This document shows positions 1 to 8,769 of a stretch of 47,726 nucleotides of DNA, in pieces. Position 1 is the stretch's first letter. Each line of letters opens with the position of its first letter. Below the pieces are notes generated by a model. That model was given only the letters and a program-made list of their open reading frames with translations, did no database searches and was not told where the DNA came from. The stretch lies in contig CAZGTM010000028.1 in assembly GCA_964528595.1 (NCBI GenBank), positions 1 to 47,726 on the forward strand. Direction: 5' to 3'. This DNA is from CAYFKJ01 sp964528595 (GTDB lineage Bacteria; Pseudomonadota; Alphaproteobacteria; UBA2966). The position numbers and the translations under genes are program-made.

Positions 1-66
1 TTAAATTGGTTAATATTCCCTTGTCGCCGTCGGCATAGCTTTTCTCGTTCAACCTACATACTAACC

Positions 67-100
67 AAAAAAAAGGGCCGATTCCATGGGGAACCGGCCC
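67..100 (-). terminator. Rho-independent terminator of pckA
   Basis: An inverted repeat (GGGCCG, one mismatch, TTCC, 4-nt loop ATGG, then GGAA and CGGCCC) is followed on the minus strand by eight consecutive Ts (the A run at 67-74). It lies about 30 bp past the pckA stop, the expected place for its intrinsic terminator. Bases 1-66 further left are AT-rich and show no gene. Confidence 0.88.
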
Positions 101-130
101 AACTTTGAAAGATTGATGTAACTCGGCCGG

Positions 131-1738
131 TCACGCCGCCCGGGGGGCCGCCGCCTGGACGTCGTTTTCGACGTGCGCGCTGAACTGTTCGAAATTGGCG
201 CTGAAACGGCCCACGAGATCGCTGGCGGTGCTGTCGTAGGCTTCCTTGTCCGACCAGGTTTCCCGTGGCGTCAGAACATCCGTCGGCACGCCCTCGCAGG
301 TTTCCGGCACGTAGAGGCCGAAGCTCGGGTCCTGGCGCACCGGTACGCCCGCCAGGCCGCCGTCGAGCGCCGCGCTCAGCAGCGTCCGGGTGTGGCTGAT
401 CGGCATGCGGTGCCCGGTACCGTAAGCGCCGCCGGTCCAGCCGGTATTGACCAGCCAGCAGGTGACATCGTGGCGCGCGATCTTTTCACCCAGGAGCTTG
501 GCGTACTCGGTGGGGTGGCGCGGCATGAACGGCGCCCCGAAGCAGGTCGAGAACGTGGCCTGCGGCTCGTTGCCCAGCCCTTTTTCGGTACCCGCGACCT
601 TGGCCGTATAGCCGGAGAGGAAGTGGTACATCGCCTGTTCGGGCGTCAGCTTGGCGATCGGCGGCAGCACGCCGAAGGCGTCGGCGGTCAGCATGACGAC
701 ATTCTTGGGGTGGCCGGCCGTGCCGGTGGTGGAGGCGTTGGGAATGAAGTCGAGGGGATAGGAAGCGCGGGTATTTTCCGTCAGGCTGCCGTCGTCGAGA
801 TCCAGTTCCCGCCCGTCGGCGGACATCATGACGTTCTCCAGGACGGTGCCGTAGCGGCTCGTGGTGGCGTAGATCTCCGGCTCGGCCTCGGCGCTCAGCT
901 TGATGACCTTGGCATAGCAGCCGCCCTCGAAGTTGAATACGCCGTTGTCGGACCAGCCGTGCTCGTCGTCACCCACCAGGGTGCGGTGGGGATCGGCGGA
1001 AAGCGTCGTCTTGCCGGTGCCGGAAAGTCCGAAGAACACCGCCGAATCGTCCGCCTTGCCGACGTTGACCGAGCAATGCATCGGCAGCACGCCCTGTGCG
1101 GGCAACAGGAAATTTAAGATGCTGAAAACCGATTTCTTGATTTCGCCGGCGTAGCTGGTGCCGCCGATAAGGACCAGGCGCTTAGCGAAGTTGACCAGCA
1201 CGAAAACCTCGGAGCTGGTGCCGTCGGCTTCCGGCACCGCATGGAAGCGCGGGGTGTGCAGAACCGTGAAATCGGGTTTGAAATTTTCGTGCTCCGCTGC
1301 GGTCGGCTGCAGGAACATGTTGTGGGTGAACATCGAATGCCAGGCGTTTTCCGTGACCACCCGGACGCCAACGCGGTAAGCGGTATCGGCCCCCGCCCAG
1401 CAATCCTTGACGAACAGTTCGCGGCCCTGGAGATAGGCCAGCATACGGCGGCGGATGCTTTCGAAATGGTCTTCCGATATCGGTTTGTTGACGGCGCCCC
1501 ACCAGATGTCGTCGCGCGTTTCCGCTTCCTCGACGATGAACTTATCGTTTGCCGAGCGTCCGGTGTGGTGGCCGGTCCGCACCACCAGTGGCCCACCCCG
1601 GGCCAACATGCTTTCGTGGCGCCGGATCGATTCTTCGTAGAGCGCGGGTACTGATAGATTCCAGTGCACGACGCCAACATTGTGAATGCCGTGGTTATCG
1701 AGTCCGAAGCTCGATGGATGGGGGCCGGTATTTTGCAA
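131..1738 (-). CDS. pckA: Phosphoenolpyruvate carboxykinase (ATP)
   Basis: Converts oxaloacetate plus ATP to phosphoenolpyruvate, CO2 and ADP in the cytosol, the committed step of gluconeogenesis from TCA-cycle carbon. The 535-residue length is normal for the ATP-dependent family. The P-loop GLSGTGKT lies at about residues 237-244, the metal-binding kinase-2 motif VGDDEHGW at about 255-262, and the substrate-site segment MHCSVNVG at about 220-227. The start is a TTG at 1738; a GGAG seven bases upstream supports it, and no in-frame ATG lies nearby. It ends at a strong intrinsic terminator. In alphaproteobacteria pckA often neighbours chvI/chvG and hprK, and that holds here with two genes in between. 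EI downstream consumes PEP, so the two ends of this block share a metabolite. Confidence 0.97.
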   Translation of the reverse strand: MQNTGPHPSSFGLDNHGIHNVGVVHWNLSVPALYEESIRRHESMLARGGPLVVRTGHHTGRSANDKFIVEEAETRDDIWWGAVNKPISEDHFESIRRRMLAYLQGRELFVKDCWAGADTAYRVGVRVVTENAWHSMFTHNMFLQPTAAEHENFKPDFTVLHTPRFHAVPEADGTSSEVFVLVNFAKRLVLIGGTSYAGEIKKSVFSILNFLLPAQGVLPMHCSVNVGKADDSAVFFGLSGTGKTTLSADPHRTLVGDDEHGWSDNGVFNFEGGCYAKVIKLSAEAEPEIYATTSRYGTVLENVMMSADGRELDLDDGSLTENTRASYPLDFIPNASTTGTAGHPKNVVMLTADAFGVLPPIAKLTPEQAMYHFLSGYTAKVAGTEKGLGNEPQATFSTCFGAPFMPRHPTEYAKLLGEKIARHDVTCWLVNTGWTGGAYGTGHRMPISHTRTLLSAALDGGLAGVPVRQDPSFGLYVPETCEGVPTDVLTPRETWSDKEAYDSTASDLVGRFSANFEQFSAHVENDVQAAAPRAA

Positions 1739-1840
1739 CGGGGGTCTCCGTCAAGGATGCAAATCTTAAGTACGAAAAACGGACTTTAAGGAGGTGTAAC
1801 TAGGCGCGCAACCGACTCTTTGCCACTGCGGCGATTTGCC

Positions 1841-1849
1841 TGTGGATAA
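1841..1849 (-). other. Isolated consensus DnaA box
   Basis: TGTGGATAA on the plus strand is the exact complement of the consensus DnaA box TTATCCACA. It sits between the stop of the HugZ-like gene and the pckA start. No second box or AT-rich unwinding region was found beside it, so an origin is not claimed. A single 9-mer is expected by chance about once per 130 kb on both strands, so this may be coincidence. Confidence 0.3.
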
Positions 1850-1853
1850 CTTA

Positions 1854-2612
1854 TTATAGCGTCTTTGTCTTAGCGTTTCGCGCTTTGTCGGTGAGCCCGA
1901 CCAGGGCACTTCGGGCATCGTCGGCGCTGGTCATGGCGTCATCGAATTCGCAGCGCGCCAAATCGCCCCCGCGGCGCAGGTCGATCCCCTCGGCATCGCA
2001 GCCGACCAGCACCCAAGGCTCGTCGGAAGCGCCCGAGACGCCCGCCAGGGCCGCGATATCGGCAACCGCATCGGCGTGATCGCCGTTCATGTGGCTGAGA
2101 ATGTCGGCCTCTCGCAGGGCAAGCTCGGTCGTGAGGCTGCCATCCTGAAGCAGCAGATCGCTCGCCTTGATGCGTTCGACCTTGCCGAAACCGGCAACGT
2201 AGTGAGCATATTCGACAACCACGCGGTGGAAGCCGAAATCGCTAAATTCGGCATACATCGCCGCGTTCGGGTGGCGGCGCAAATATCTTTCCACGAGGCG
2301 CTCGTCCTCAACCGGCTCGGCCCGGCCGATAATCGTGGCGCGTGGGCCGGTCAGCGGATTTTCCAAACCGCCCGTGTCCTCATAGAGCAAGGCCACGCGG
2401 GGATCGGACTTGAGGTTTCGCGTGTGAACGGCGAGGTGCGAGATCAACAGGACCGGCGCCGCGTCCAGTCCGCAGGCGCTCAGCACCAGCGAGCCGTGCG
2501 GTGACCCGTCGCGCAGCAGGCTCGACAAGGCCGCCGTCGCGCTGCCGCGAATCAGCTGCCGGACGGCGCCTGCCGCCTCGCTCGAGCCCGTCGTTTCGCG
2601 CGCATCAGCCAT
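1854..2612 (-). CDS. HugZ-like pyridoxamine-phosphate-oxidase-fold protein
   Basis: 252-residue cytosolic protein. The N-terminal two thirds (about 15-165) match the split-barrel FMN-binding fold of the pyridoxamine 5'-phosphate oxidase superfamily: an HTRNLKSDPRVALLYE strand-turn region and a GPRATIIGRAEPV segment. The C-terminal part (about 170-245) carries ILSHMNGDHADAV, typical of the DUF2470 domain found in HugZ-type heme-utilisation proteins. Such proteins bind flavin or heme, and some degrade heme; the substrate here cannot be read from sequence. The ATG start at 2612 lies 32-50 bp from the divergently oriented MATE gene, so the two share a very short promoter region. No heme-uptake genes are adjacent, so a heme role is only inferred from the family. 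Confidence 0.85.
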   Translation of the reverse strand: MADARETTGSSEAAGAVRQLIRGSATAALSSLLRDGSPHGSLVLSACGLDAAPVLLISHLAVHTRNLKSDPRVALLYEDTGGLENPLTGPRATIIGRAEPVEDERLVERYLRRHPNAAMYAEFSDFGFHRVVVEYAHYVAGFGKVERIKASDLLLQDGSLTTELALREADILSHMNGDHADAVADIAALAGVSGASDEPWVLVGCDAEGIDLRRGGDLARCEFDDAMTSADDARSALVGLTDKARNAKTKTL

Positions 2613-2662
2613 GACGCCGGAATTCTAACACCGGCTGCCGGGCCGTGATATACCCACCAGCC

Positions 2663-4060
2663 ATGAGCGACTCCCCGTCCCCGGTTGGTCAGGTGGCCAC
2701 CCCGCCGGCGCCGCCGCCTGCCGCCAGAACCCTGCGCCAGCACATTATGCTGACGATTGCGCTGGCCTGGCCGGTCGTCATCGCGCGCGCCGGATTGCTC
2801 GTCCTGACGGCGGTTGACATCGCCATGACCGGCCACGCCGGGCAGGACCAATTGGCCTTCATCAGCATCGGCATGGCGCCGCAGATCACCCTCATGCTGG
2901 TTGGTATCGGTATGCTCTACGGCACGACGGTGTTGACTGCCCAGGCCCACGGGGCCGGCGACCACGCGGCCTGCGGCGGTATTTGGCGGCTGGCGATGAT
3001 CCACGCGTTGGGTCTCGGCATTATCATCGGCGGATTGTGTTTCGCCGGCGAATGGTTCTTCCTGATCATCGGCCAGGATCCGGCAGTTGCGGCAGGCGGC
3101 GGCGGCGTGTTGCGCCAGTTCTCCTGGGGCATGCCCGGCATGATGATGGCGGTCTGTACCAGCTTCTTTCTGGAGGGTATCAGCCGTCCGCGCGCCGGCA
3201 TGATCGTGATGGTCATCGCCAACGTCGCCAACGCCGGGCTCAACTGGGTCTTCATCTACGGTAATCTCGGCGCGCCGGCGATGGGCGCCGAAGGCGCCGT
3301 GATCGCCTCGTCCATTGTGCGCTGGTTGATCATGGCCGCCCTGATCGCCTATGCCTTCGCCATGACCGACAGCGGGGTATACGGCGTACGACAAGGCCGG
3401 GCAGCGGGCCGCGAAGTCGGCCGGAAATTGCGCCGCATCGGCTATCCCTTCGGCCTGGCCCAGGGTATCGAGGCCAGCGCCTTCTCCGGCCTGGTGCTGA
3501 TGGCGGGCTATATCGGCACGGCGGCGCTGGGCGGCTATCAGATCGCCCAGAACCTGATCGCCCTGGCCTTCATGTGCGCCATCGGCATCGGCGTGGCGAC
3601 GGCGGTCCGCGTCGGCAATGCAGTGGGCCGCAAGGATCGCCCCGGCATGGCGGCTGCCGGCTGGACCGGGGTCGGGCTCTCGGCATTGGTCATGGCGGGC
3701 ATCGCCGTCCTCTTCCTCGGCTGGCCGGGGATGCTGGCCCGTATCTATTCCTCCGACACAGCGGTCCTCGCAGTGGCCGCCCCGACCATCGCGGTGGCCG
3801 GCATCGTGCTGGTGTTCGACGGTGTGCAGGGCGTTCTGATGGGCGCATTGCGCGGGGCCGGTCAGGTCTGGATGCCGGTCTTCATGCATATGACGTCTTT
3901 TTACGTTTTCGGACTGCCGATCGCGGCCCTGTTCGCCTTTACGTTTGGCTTTGACGCACCCGGCCTGATGTTGGGCATGTTCTTCGGCGTCACCTGCGCG
4001 GCGATCCTGATGGGCTGGCGCTTTCACGTCATCAGCAAGCGCGACATATCGCGCTTGTAG
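2663..4060 (+). CDS. MATE family efflux transporter
   Basis: 465-residue inner-membrane antiporter of the multidrug and toxic compound extrusion family, expected to export cationic or organic compounds using a Na+ or H+ gradient. About twelve hydrophobic segments occur in two similar halves. The AWPVVIARAGLLVLTAVDIAMTGHAG region near residues 35-60 and IGIGVATAVRVGNAVGR near 310 are family hallmarks repeated in both halves. The N-terminal 25 residues are Pro/Ala-rich and cytosolic. An in-frame GTG at 2645 would add six residues; the ATG at 2663 is preferred, although neither has a clear Shine-Dalgarno. It is transcribed divergently from the HugZ-like gene. A second MATE gene of the same length lies at 17574-18971. 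The substrate is unknown. Confidence 0.93.
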   Translation: MSDSPSPVGQVATPPAPPPAARTLRQHIMLTIALAWPVVIARAGLLVLTAVDIAMTGHAGQDQLAFISIGMAPQITLMLVGIGMLYGTTVLTAQAHGAGDHAACGGIWRLAMIHALGLGIIIGGLCFAGEWFFLIIGQDPAVAAGGGGVLRQFSWGMPGMMMAVCTSFFLEGISRPRAGMIVMVIANVANAGLNWVFIYGNLGAPAMGAEGAVIASSIVRWLIMAALIAYAFAMTDSGVYGVRQGRAAGREVGRKLRRIGYPFGLAQGIEASAFSGLVLMAGYIGTAALGGYQIAQNLIALAFMCAIGIGVATAVRVGNAVGRKDRPGMAAAGWTGVGLSALVMAGIAVLFLGWPGMLARIYSSDTAVLAVAAPTIAVAGIVLVFDGVQGVLMGALRGAGQVWMPVFMHMTSFYVFGLPIAALFAFTFGFDAPGLMLGMFFGVTCAAILMGWRFHVISKRDISRL

Positions 4061-4229
4061 GTCAAGATATTGAGCGCGCGCGAGGCGCGATATTTCGCGC
4101 GGGCAAAAAGTGCTTTAAACTCACAAACGCCTCATTTTTGCCGGATTCCGCCTTCATTTTTCCCACCATTCGGAATTCGGGAGCAACAAGGCTGCCGTGC
4201 AATTGGCCCGCAGTGCGACTGGAACGCCC

Positions 4230-4934
4230 ATGGACGGAACAACGAAAATCGCTCTGGTCGACGATGACCGCAATATCCTGGCCTCGGTGACGATGGCCCT
4301 GGAGGCCGAGGGGTTCAGCGTCGATACATACCGTGACGGGGCGGAGGCGCTGCGCGGTATCTCCGGCAAACCCGCCGACCTCGTGGTCCTGGACATCAAG
4401 ATGCCGCGCATGGACGGCATGGAGCTTCTGGCCAAGCTGCGGCGCAGCTCGGATGTCCCGGCCATCTTCCTGACCTCCAAGGATGACGAGGTCGACGAAG
4501 TACTCGGCCTCAAAATGGGCGCCGACGATTACATCCGCAAACCGTTTTCCCAGCGCCTGCTGATCGAACGCATCCGGGCCGTATTGCGCCGGGCGGAGGG
4601 GGCCGGCGAAGGTGCTGCGGCGGATGGCGAAAGCGCCATCGTACGGGGTAATCTGGTGCTCGATCCCGAACGCCATCTCTGCACCTGGAAGGACCAACCG
4701 GTGCAGTTGACGGTGACCGAATTCCTCATACTGCGAGCCTTGGCCCAACGCCCGGGCCATGTCAAAAGCCGCGACCAACTCATGGATGCGGCCTACGACG
4801 ACAACATCTATGTCGACGACCGGACGGTTGACAGCCACATCAAACGTCTGCGCAAGAAATTCCGCGGCGAGGACCAGGAATTCGACGGCATCGAGACGCT
4901 TTACGGCGTCGGCTACAGATACCGCGAGGCATGA
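4230..4934 (+). CDS. chvI: ChvI-type response regulator
   Basis: 234-residue OmpR/PhoB-class transcription factor. The receiver domain (about 5-125) has the acidic pocket DDD at 11-13, phosphoacceptor Asp55 in VVLDIKMP, the switch Thr in FLTSKDDE and Lys in IRKPFS. The C-terminal winged helix (about 140-232) ends in the characteristic GVGYRYREA. In rhizobia and relatives ChvI works with ChvG to control envelope, acid-response and central carbon genes; that role is inferred from family and position. The stop overlaps chvG by ATGA. The start ATG at 4230 fits the usual ChvI N terminus. A GTG at 4197 preceded by AAGG would add 11 residues and cannot be excluded. The 4061-4229 upstream region contains GC-rich short palindromes but no promoter I can defend. 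Confidence 0.94.
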   Translation: MDGTTKIALVDDDRNILASVTMALEAEGFSVDTYRDGAEALRGISGKPADLVVLDIKMPRMDGMELLAKLRRSSDVPAIFLTSKDDEVDEVLGLKMGADDYIRKPFSQRLLIERIRAVLRRAEGAGEGAAADGESAIVRGNLVLDPERHLCTWKDQPVQLTVTEFLILRALAQRPGHVKSRDQLMDAAYDDNIYVDDRTVDSHIKRLRKKFRGEDQEFDGIETLYGVGYRYREA

Positions 4935-6589
4935 GATCGGCGGACGTCCCACGACCGCGAACCCGGCGGCGCGTGTCGCCGCTGACGCTGCGCATCCTGG
5001 CCATCAATGTCATGGCCTTGGCGCTGCTGTTGGCGGGCATGCTCTACCTCGACGTCTACCGCGACGGACTTCTCGACGCTAAATCCGAGGCTTTGGTCAC
5101 CAACGGCACGATCATCGCCGGCGCTTTGGGCGAGGCCGCGGGCACGACCGTTACCGGCATGCCGGTGCTGCAGCCCAACTCGGCCCGCACCATGGTGCGC
5201 CGTCTCGTCGCGCTGACTGGGACGCGGGCGCGGCTGTTCGGCGAACGCGGCGCGTTGCTGGCAGACAGCCGGGTGCTGATCTCGGCCGGCCGGGCGGTCG
5301 AGGCAACGCCCCTGGGCGGCGAGACGCCTTCCGAAAAGGGATCGTGGCAGGGGTTTCTCGAATGGTTCGGCCATTTGATGCGCAGCCAGCCGCACCTGCC
5401 GCTTTACCGCGAAGCGACGATGCAGCACGCCGGCGATTTCGAAGAAGCCGTATCGGCTTTGAACGGCGAGGTGGTTGGCGTGCGCCGCGTCACCGGCGAC
5501 GGCGAGATCATCATCAACGTTGCCTTTCCCGTGCAACGGTTCAAGAAAATCCTGGGCGCGTTGGTGCTCAGCGCCGGAACGGCGGATGTCGAGGAGGCCG
5601 TGGCCGAGGCACGACTGGCGATCATCGGTGTGTTCCTGGCTGCTTTGGCCGTGACGATCCTGCTGTCGTTCTATCTCGCGGGTTCGATCGCCCGGCCCAT
5701 CCACGACCTGGCGGAGGCCGCGGAAATCGTCCGCCAACGTCCCAACAAACGCGAGAGCCTGCCCGACCTGAGCGCCCGGGGGGATGAAATCGGCGATCTT
5801 TCGCGTACGTTGCGCGACATGACGGACGCGCTTTATGAACGCCTTGACGCCATCGAAGGCTTCGCCGCCGACGTCGCCCACGAAATCCGCAACCCGCTCA
5901 CCAGCATCAAAAGCGCCGTTGAAGTTCTGGCTACGGGAAACGATGCCGAGGCTCAGGCCCGCCTCATCGCCATCATCGAGGATGACGTCCGGCGGCTTGA
6001 CCGTCTGATCGGCGACATTTCGGATGCCTCCCGGCTCGATGCCGAGCTGGCGCGGGCCGAGCCTCAACCGGTTGACCTGCCGGCCTTGGTGGAAACGCTG
6101 GTTGAGATCGAAAGCGCAACGGCGGAACAGAGCGGGGGGCCGCGCTACCGCGTCGAAATCGAGAAACCCGTCGACGCCGGACCGGACGAGGATTTGGGCC
6201 GGCGTTATGTCGTACAGGGCATGGAAAGCCGGTTGGGCCAGGTCGTGCGCAACCTGCTCAGCAATGCGGCGTCGTTCAGTCCCCCGGACGGTGATGTTGA
6301 GCTCCGGTTGGGACGCCGGGGTATAAACATCGAGCTCGTCATAGACGACGCGGGACCCGGGTTGCCGGAAGATAAATTGGAGGCGGTGTTCGATCGCTTC
6401 TATACCGAACGCCCGGAGGATGAAGCCTTCGGCGAGCACTCCGGCCTGGGCCTTTCCATTTCACGTCAGATCGTGGCGGCGCATGGCGGCAGGATCCGGG
6501 CGGAAAACCGCCGGAATGACAGGAGCGACATCATCGGCGCCAGATTTATTGTCACGCTACCGGCGCTGGAAACCCCGCCGAACGCCTGA
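4931..6589 (+). CDS. chvG: ChvG-type sensor histidine kinase
   Basis: 552-residue membrane sensor kinase, partner of ChvI. Order of parts: short basic cytosolic N terminus, membrane helix at about 20-40, periplasmic sensor region at about 41-227, second helix at about 228-250, HAMP at about 250-305, HisKA with phosphoacceptor His317 in VAHEIRNPLTS, then an HATPase domain with N box LLSNAASF, G1 DDAGPGL and G2 GLGLSISRQIV. All catalytic boxes are intact. It begins inside the chvI stop (ATGA overlap), so translation is coupled. In rhizobia the periplasmic part is held inactive by ExoR; no exoR is visible here. It is followed after 64 bp by hprK, the usual alphaproteobacterial arrangement linking envelope sensing to the PTS phosphorelay. 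Confidence 0.94.
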   Translation: MRSADVPRPRTRRRVSPLTLRILAINVMALALLLAGMLYLDVYRDGLLDAKSEALVTNGTIIAGALGEAAGTTVTGMPVLQPNSARTMVRRLVALTGTRARLFGERGALLADSRVLISAGRAVEATPLGGETPSEKGSWQGFLEWFGHLMRSQPHLPLYREATMQHAGDFEEAVSALNGEVVGVRRVTGDGEIIINVAFPVQRFKKILGALVLSAGTADVEEAVAEARLAIIGVFLAALAVTILLSFYLAGSIARPIHDLAEAAEIVRQRPNKRESLPDLSARGDEIGDLSRTLRDMTDALYERLDAIEGFAADVAHEIRNPLTSIKSAVEVLATGNDAEAQARLIAIIEDDVRRLDRLIGDISDASRLDAELARAEPQPVDLPALVETLVEIESATAEQSGGPRYRVEIEKPVDAGPDEDLGRRYVVQGMESRLGQVVRNLLSNAASFSPPDGDVELRLGRRGINIELVIDDAGPGLPEDKLEAVFDRFYTERPEDEAFGEHSGLGLSISRQIVAAHGGRIRAENRRNDRSDIIGARFIVTLPALETPPNA

Positions 6590-6653
6590 ACCTGTCCCGA
6601 TTTCGCTTTCGGATTATTGACTCTGGTGCGGCGGCCCGTCAGGCTCGGCGGCC

Positions 6654-7121
6654 ATGGTTGATAACGAGCCGACCACCGCAGGAACCTGCATCGCCTTCCC
6701 TTTGCTTGAGGTTGAAGGCAAGCCGGCGGCCATCCTGCTGCGCGGCCCATCGGGGGCGGGGAAATCGGATTTGGCGCTCCGCCTGATCGATGACGGCGCC
6801 AGGCTGCTGGCGGACGATCAGGTCGTCATTCGTCAAAACGGGGCCTTCTTGACGGCCCACGCGCCCGCAACCATTGCCGGTTTGTTGGAAGTGCGCGGCG
6901 TGGGGCCGGTTGTCCTGCCGGTACTCGCCGAAGGCTGCCTGATCGCGGTCATCGACCTGGTCGGGCGGGACGACGTGGAACGACTACCGCAGCCGGCCAG
7001 CGTGGCGCTCGATAGCGTCGAACTGCCGCTTTGGCGCTTGGATCCGTTCGCCGCGTCGGCCGTCGCCAAGGTGGGCGTCATCGTCGCCGTGGCTACCGGC
7101 ACGGCGGGCATCGAAGCATGA
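6654..7121 (+). CDS. hprK: HPr kinase/phosphorylase, short alphaproteobacterial form
   Basis: 155 residues. This corresponds only to the C-terminal catalytic domain of the longer Gram-positive HprK, as is normal in alphaproteobacteria. The P-loop GPSGAGKS is at 31-38 and the family signature LEVRGVGPVVLPV is near 82-94. The enzyme phosphorylates, and in Pi excess dephosphorylates, the regulatory serine of HPr; the HPr encoded downstream has a serine at the right place (Ser55). The stop overlaps the rapZ start as ATGA. The gene follows chvG in the same direction and is probably part of the same transcription unit. The missing N-terminal domain means the signals sensed are likely to differ from those of Firmicutes. 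Confidence 0.95.
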   Translation: MVDNEPTTAGTCIAFPLLEVEGKPAAILLRGPSGAGKSDLALRLIDDGARLLADDQVVIRQNGAFLTAHAPATIAGLLEVRGVGPVVLPVLAEGCLIAVIDLVGRDDVERLPQPASVALDSVELPLWRLDPFAASAVAKVGVIVAVATGTAGIEA

Positions 7122-8047
7122 CGGATCAAGCACCCGCCCGGGTCGTCCTGGTGACCGGCTTGTCCGGGGCCGGCAAATCGTCGGCGCTGAAGTGTCTCGA
7201 GGATATGGGTTATGAGGCCATCGACAATCTCCCGCTGCAGCTGCTGGGGCGGCTCCTGCATCAGGGCGAAGATAAATCCGGAAGCGGTGCTTTAGCCGGC
7301 GCCGTTGCCATCGGCGTCGACTTTCGCACCCGTGATTTTGCCGTCGGGCCGCTGCTCGAACAGCTCGAACCGTTAACGGCCAGACCCGGACTGGATCTCT
7401 CCATCCTCTTCCTCGACTGCGACGATCAGCACCTGCGCCGCCGTTTTACCGAGACCAGGCGGCGTCATCCCCTGGCCGACGACCGGCCGGTGACAGACGG
7501 TATCGCCCACGAACGTACGTTGATGGCCGGCTTGCGTGAAAAAGCGGATGTCGCCATCGACACCAGCAATCTATCAGTAGCCGATCTCAGGTTGCTTATC
7601 GAAGGCAAGTACGCGCTGGATGCCGGGCGGGACATGACAGTGACGGTGACTTCCTTCGCCTACCGCCAGGGCCTGCCGCGCGAGGCCGACCTGGTCTTCG
7701 ATGTGCGCTTCCTGGCCAACCCCCATTACGTCGATAATCTGCGGCCGCTGACCGGCATAGACAGGGCGGTCGGCGAACACATTGCGGCGGATCCTGCATT
7801 TCCACCCTTCCGCGAGTCCTTGTTCGGCTTGATCGGACAATTGTTGCCGCATTACAAACGGGAGGGTAAAAGCTATTTAACCGTGGCCGTCGGCTGCACA
7901 GGCGGGCGTCATCGCTCTGTCTATGTTGCGGAACGCCTGGCGGACTGGCTGCGGGAGCGTGGTGAACATGTTCATGTCCGTCACCGGGAATTGTCGGCCC
8001 TGGCGGCGGAACAATCGACCGGTTCCGGAACTGAAGGAAGCATTTGA
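7118..8047 (+). CDS. rapZ: RapZ family RNase adapter / nucleotide-binding protein
   Basis: 309-residue P-loop protein (older name YvcJ/YhbJ). The Walker A GLSGAGKS is at 14-21, and the N-terminal domain carries ALKCLEDMGYEAIDNLP just after it. The C-terminal domain contains the family block GCTGGRHRSVYVAERLADWL. In E. coli RapZ binds small RNAs and glucosamine-6-phosphate to control GlmS; in Bacillus the homologue affects competence and envelope functions. Which role applies here is not visible, since no GlmZ-like RNA was found. The start ATG at 7118 is chosen for the ATGA overlap with hprK and because the P-loop then sits at the usual distance. The stop at 8045-8047 shares one base with the EIIA start. 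Confidence 0.94.
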   Translation: MTDQAPARVVLVTGLSGAGKSSALKCLEDMGYEAIDNLPLQLLGRLLHQGEDKSGSGALAGAVAIGVDFRTRDFAVGPLLEQLEPLTARPGLDLSILFLDCDDQHLRRRFTETRRRHPLADDRPVTDGIAHERTLMAGLREKADVAIDTSNLSVADLRLLIEGKYALDAGRDMTVTVTSFAYRQGLPREADLVFDVRFLANPHYVDNLRPLTGIDRAVGEHIAADPAFPPFRESLFGLIGQLLPHYKREGKSYLTVAVGCTGGRHRSVYVAERLADWLRERGEHVHVRHRELSALAAEQSTGSGTEGSI

Positions 8048-8448
8048 TGATCGGAATTGTCCTGGTCACCCATGGCCGACTGGCAGAGGAATTTGCCGCC
8101 GCGGCCGAGCACGTCGTGGGCAAGCAACTCGGTGTGCGGACGGTCTGTATCGGCGCCGACGACGACCTGGATCAACGCCGCGAGGATATTGTCAAGGCGG
8201 TGGCGGAAGTCGATAGCGGCGAAGGGGCCATCGTGCTGACCGATATGTTCGGCGGCACGCCGTCGAACCTGGCGATCTCCATCATGGACCAGGCAAACAT
8301 CGAGGTCATTGCCGGTATTAATCTACCGATGCTGATCAAACTGGCGAGCGCCCGCGAATGCGGCGATCTGAAATCCGCCGTCGAATCCGCACAGGCGGCC
8401 GGGCGCAAATACATCAATGTCGCCTCGACCCTTTTGGCGGATACCTGA
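8047..8448 (+). CDS. PTS mannose-type EIIA domain protein
   Basis: 133-residue stand-alone EIIA of the mannose class (ManX/PTS-EIIA-4 fold). His9 in IVLVTHGRLA is the phosphoacceptor expected to take phosphate from HPr. The loop VLTDMFGGTPSNLA near 60-73 and the segment EVIAGINLPML near 80-90 are typical. The ATG at 8047 overlaps the rapZ stop by one base (TGATG), indicating coupled translation; a TTG one codon earlier is less likely. No EIIB, EIIC or EIID gene lies in the window. The protein therefore probably has a regulatory rather than a transport role, as proposed for the alphaproteobacterial EIIA-Man/PtsM proteins. Confidence 0.93.
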   Translation: MIGIVLVTHGRLAEEFAAAAEHVVGKQLGVRTVCIGADDDLDQRREDIVKAVAEVDSGEGAIVLTDMFGGTPSNLAISIMDQANIEVIAGINLPMLIKLASARECGDLKSAVESAQAAGRKYINVASTLLADT

Positions 8449-8463
8449 ACGGGCGGCTGACCG

Positions 8464-8757
8464 GTGAGTTCATCAAGCGAGGCCGGCGCCACGCAAAACC
8501 GCCGGGTCATGATCGTCAATCAGCGCGGACTCCATGCCAGGGCGGCGGCGAAGTTCGTCAAGCTGGCGGGTGAATTCGACGCCGAGATATCGGTCGCGAA
8601 GGGCGGCAACGAGGTTTCTGGCATATCGATCATGGGCCTGATGATGCTGGCCGCCGCGCCCGGTTGCGAAATCGATATCAAGGCCTCGGGCCGGGACGCC
8701 GAGGATGCTTTGGGAGCACTGGCGCAACTTGTTGCCGACCGCTTCGACGAGGACTGA
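8464..8757 (+). CDS. ptsH: Phosphocarrier protein HPr
   Basis: 97 residues. The catalytic His24 lies in NQRGLHARAAAKFV, where EI transfers phosphate. The regulatory Ser55 in SGISIMGLMML is the site for HprK. Both sites are intact, so the protein can integrate PEP-dependent and ATP-dependent phosphorylation. The chosen start is a GTG at 8464, 15 bp after the EIIA stop, which gives about 14 residues more than a minimal HPr. An internal ATG (codon 16) would start almost at the first beta strand and is less likely. No strong Shine-Dalgarno is seen. The gene lies between EIIA and EI in the same direction. Confidence 0.95.
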   Translation: MSSSSEAGATQNRRVMIVNQRGLHARAAAKFVKLAGEFDAEISVAKGGNEVSGISIMGLMMLAAAPGCEIDIKASGRDAEDALGALAQLVADRFDED

Positions 8758-8769
8758 CGTGGGAAGCCG

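Noticed and set aside
1787..1799. Perfect Shine-Dalgarno-like AAGGAGGTG on the plus strand
   Set aside because: Followed immediately by stop codons (TAACTAG) and no open frame. On the minus strand it is simply part of the pckA upstream region.
2552..4027. 491-codon antisense frame across the MATE gene
   Set aside because: Composition is dominated by His, Gln, Arg, Gly and Asp typical of antisense to a hydrophobic GC-rich gene, with no motif or ribosome site. The opposite strand encodes a clear transporter.
4913..6439. 508-codon antisense frame across chvG
   Set aside because: Shadow of the sensor kinase gene; no recognisable domain.
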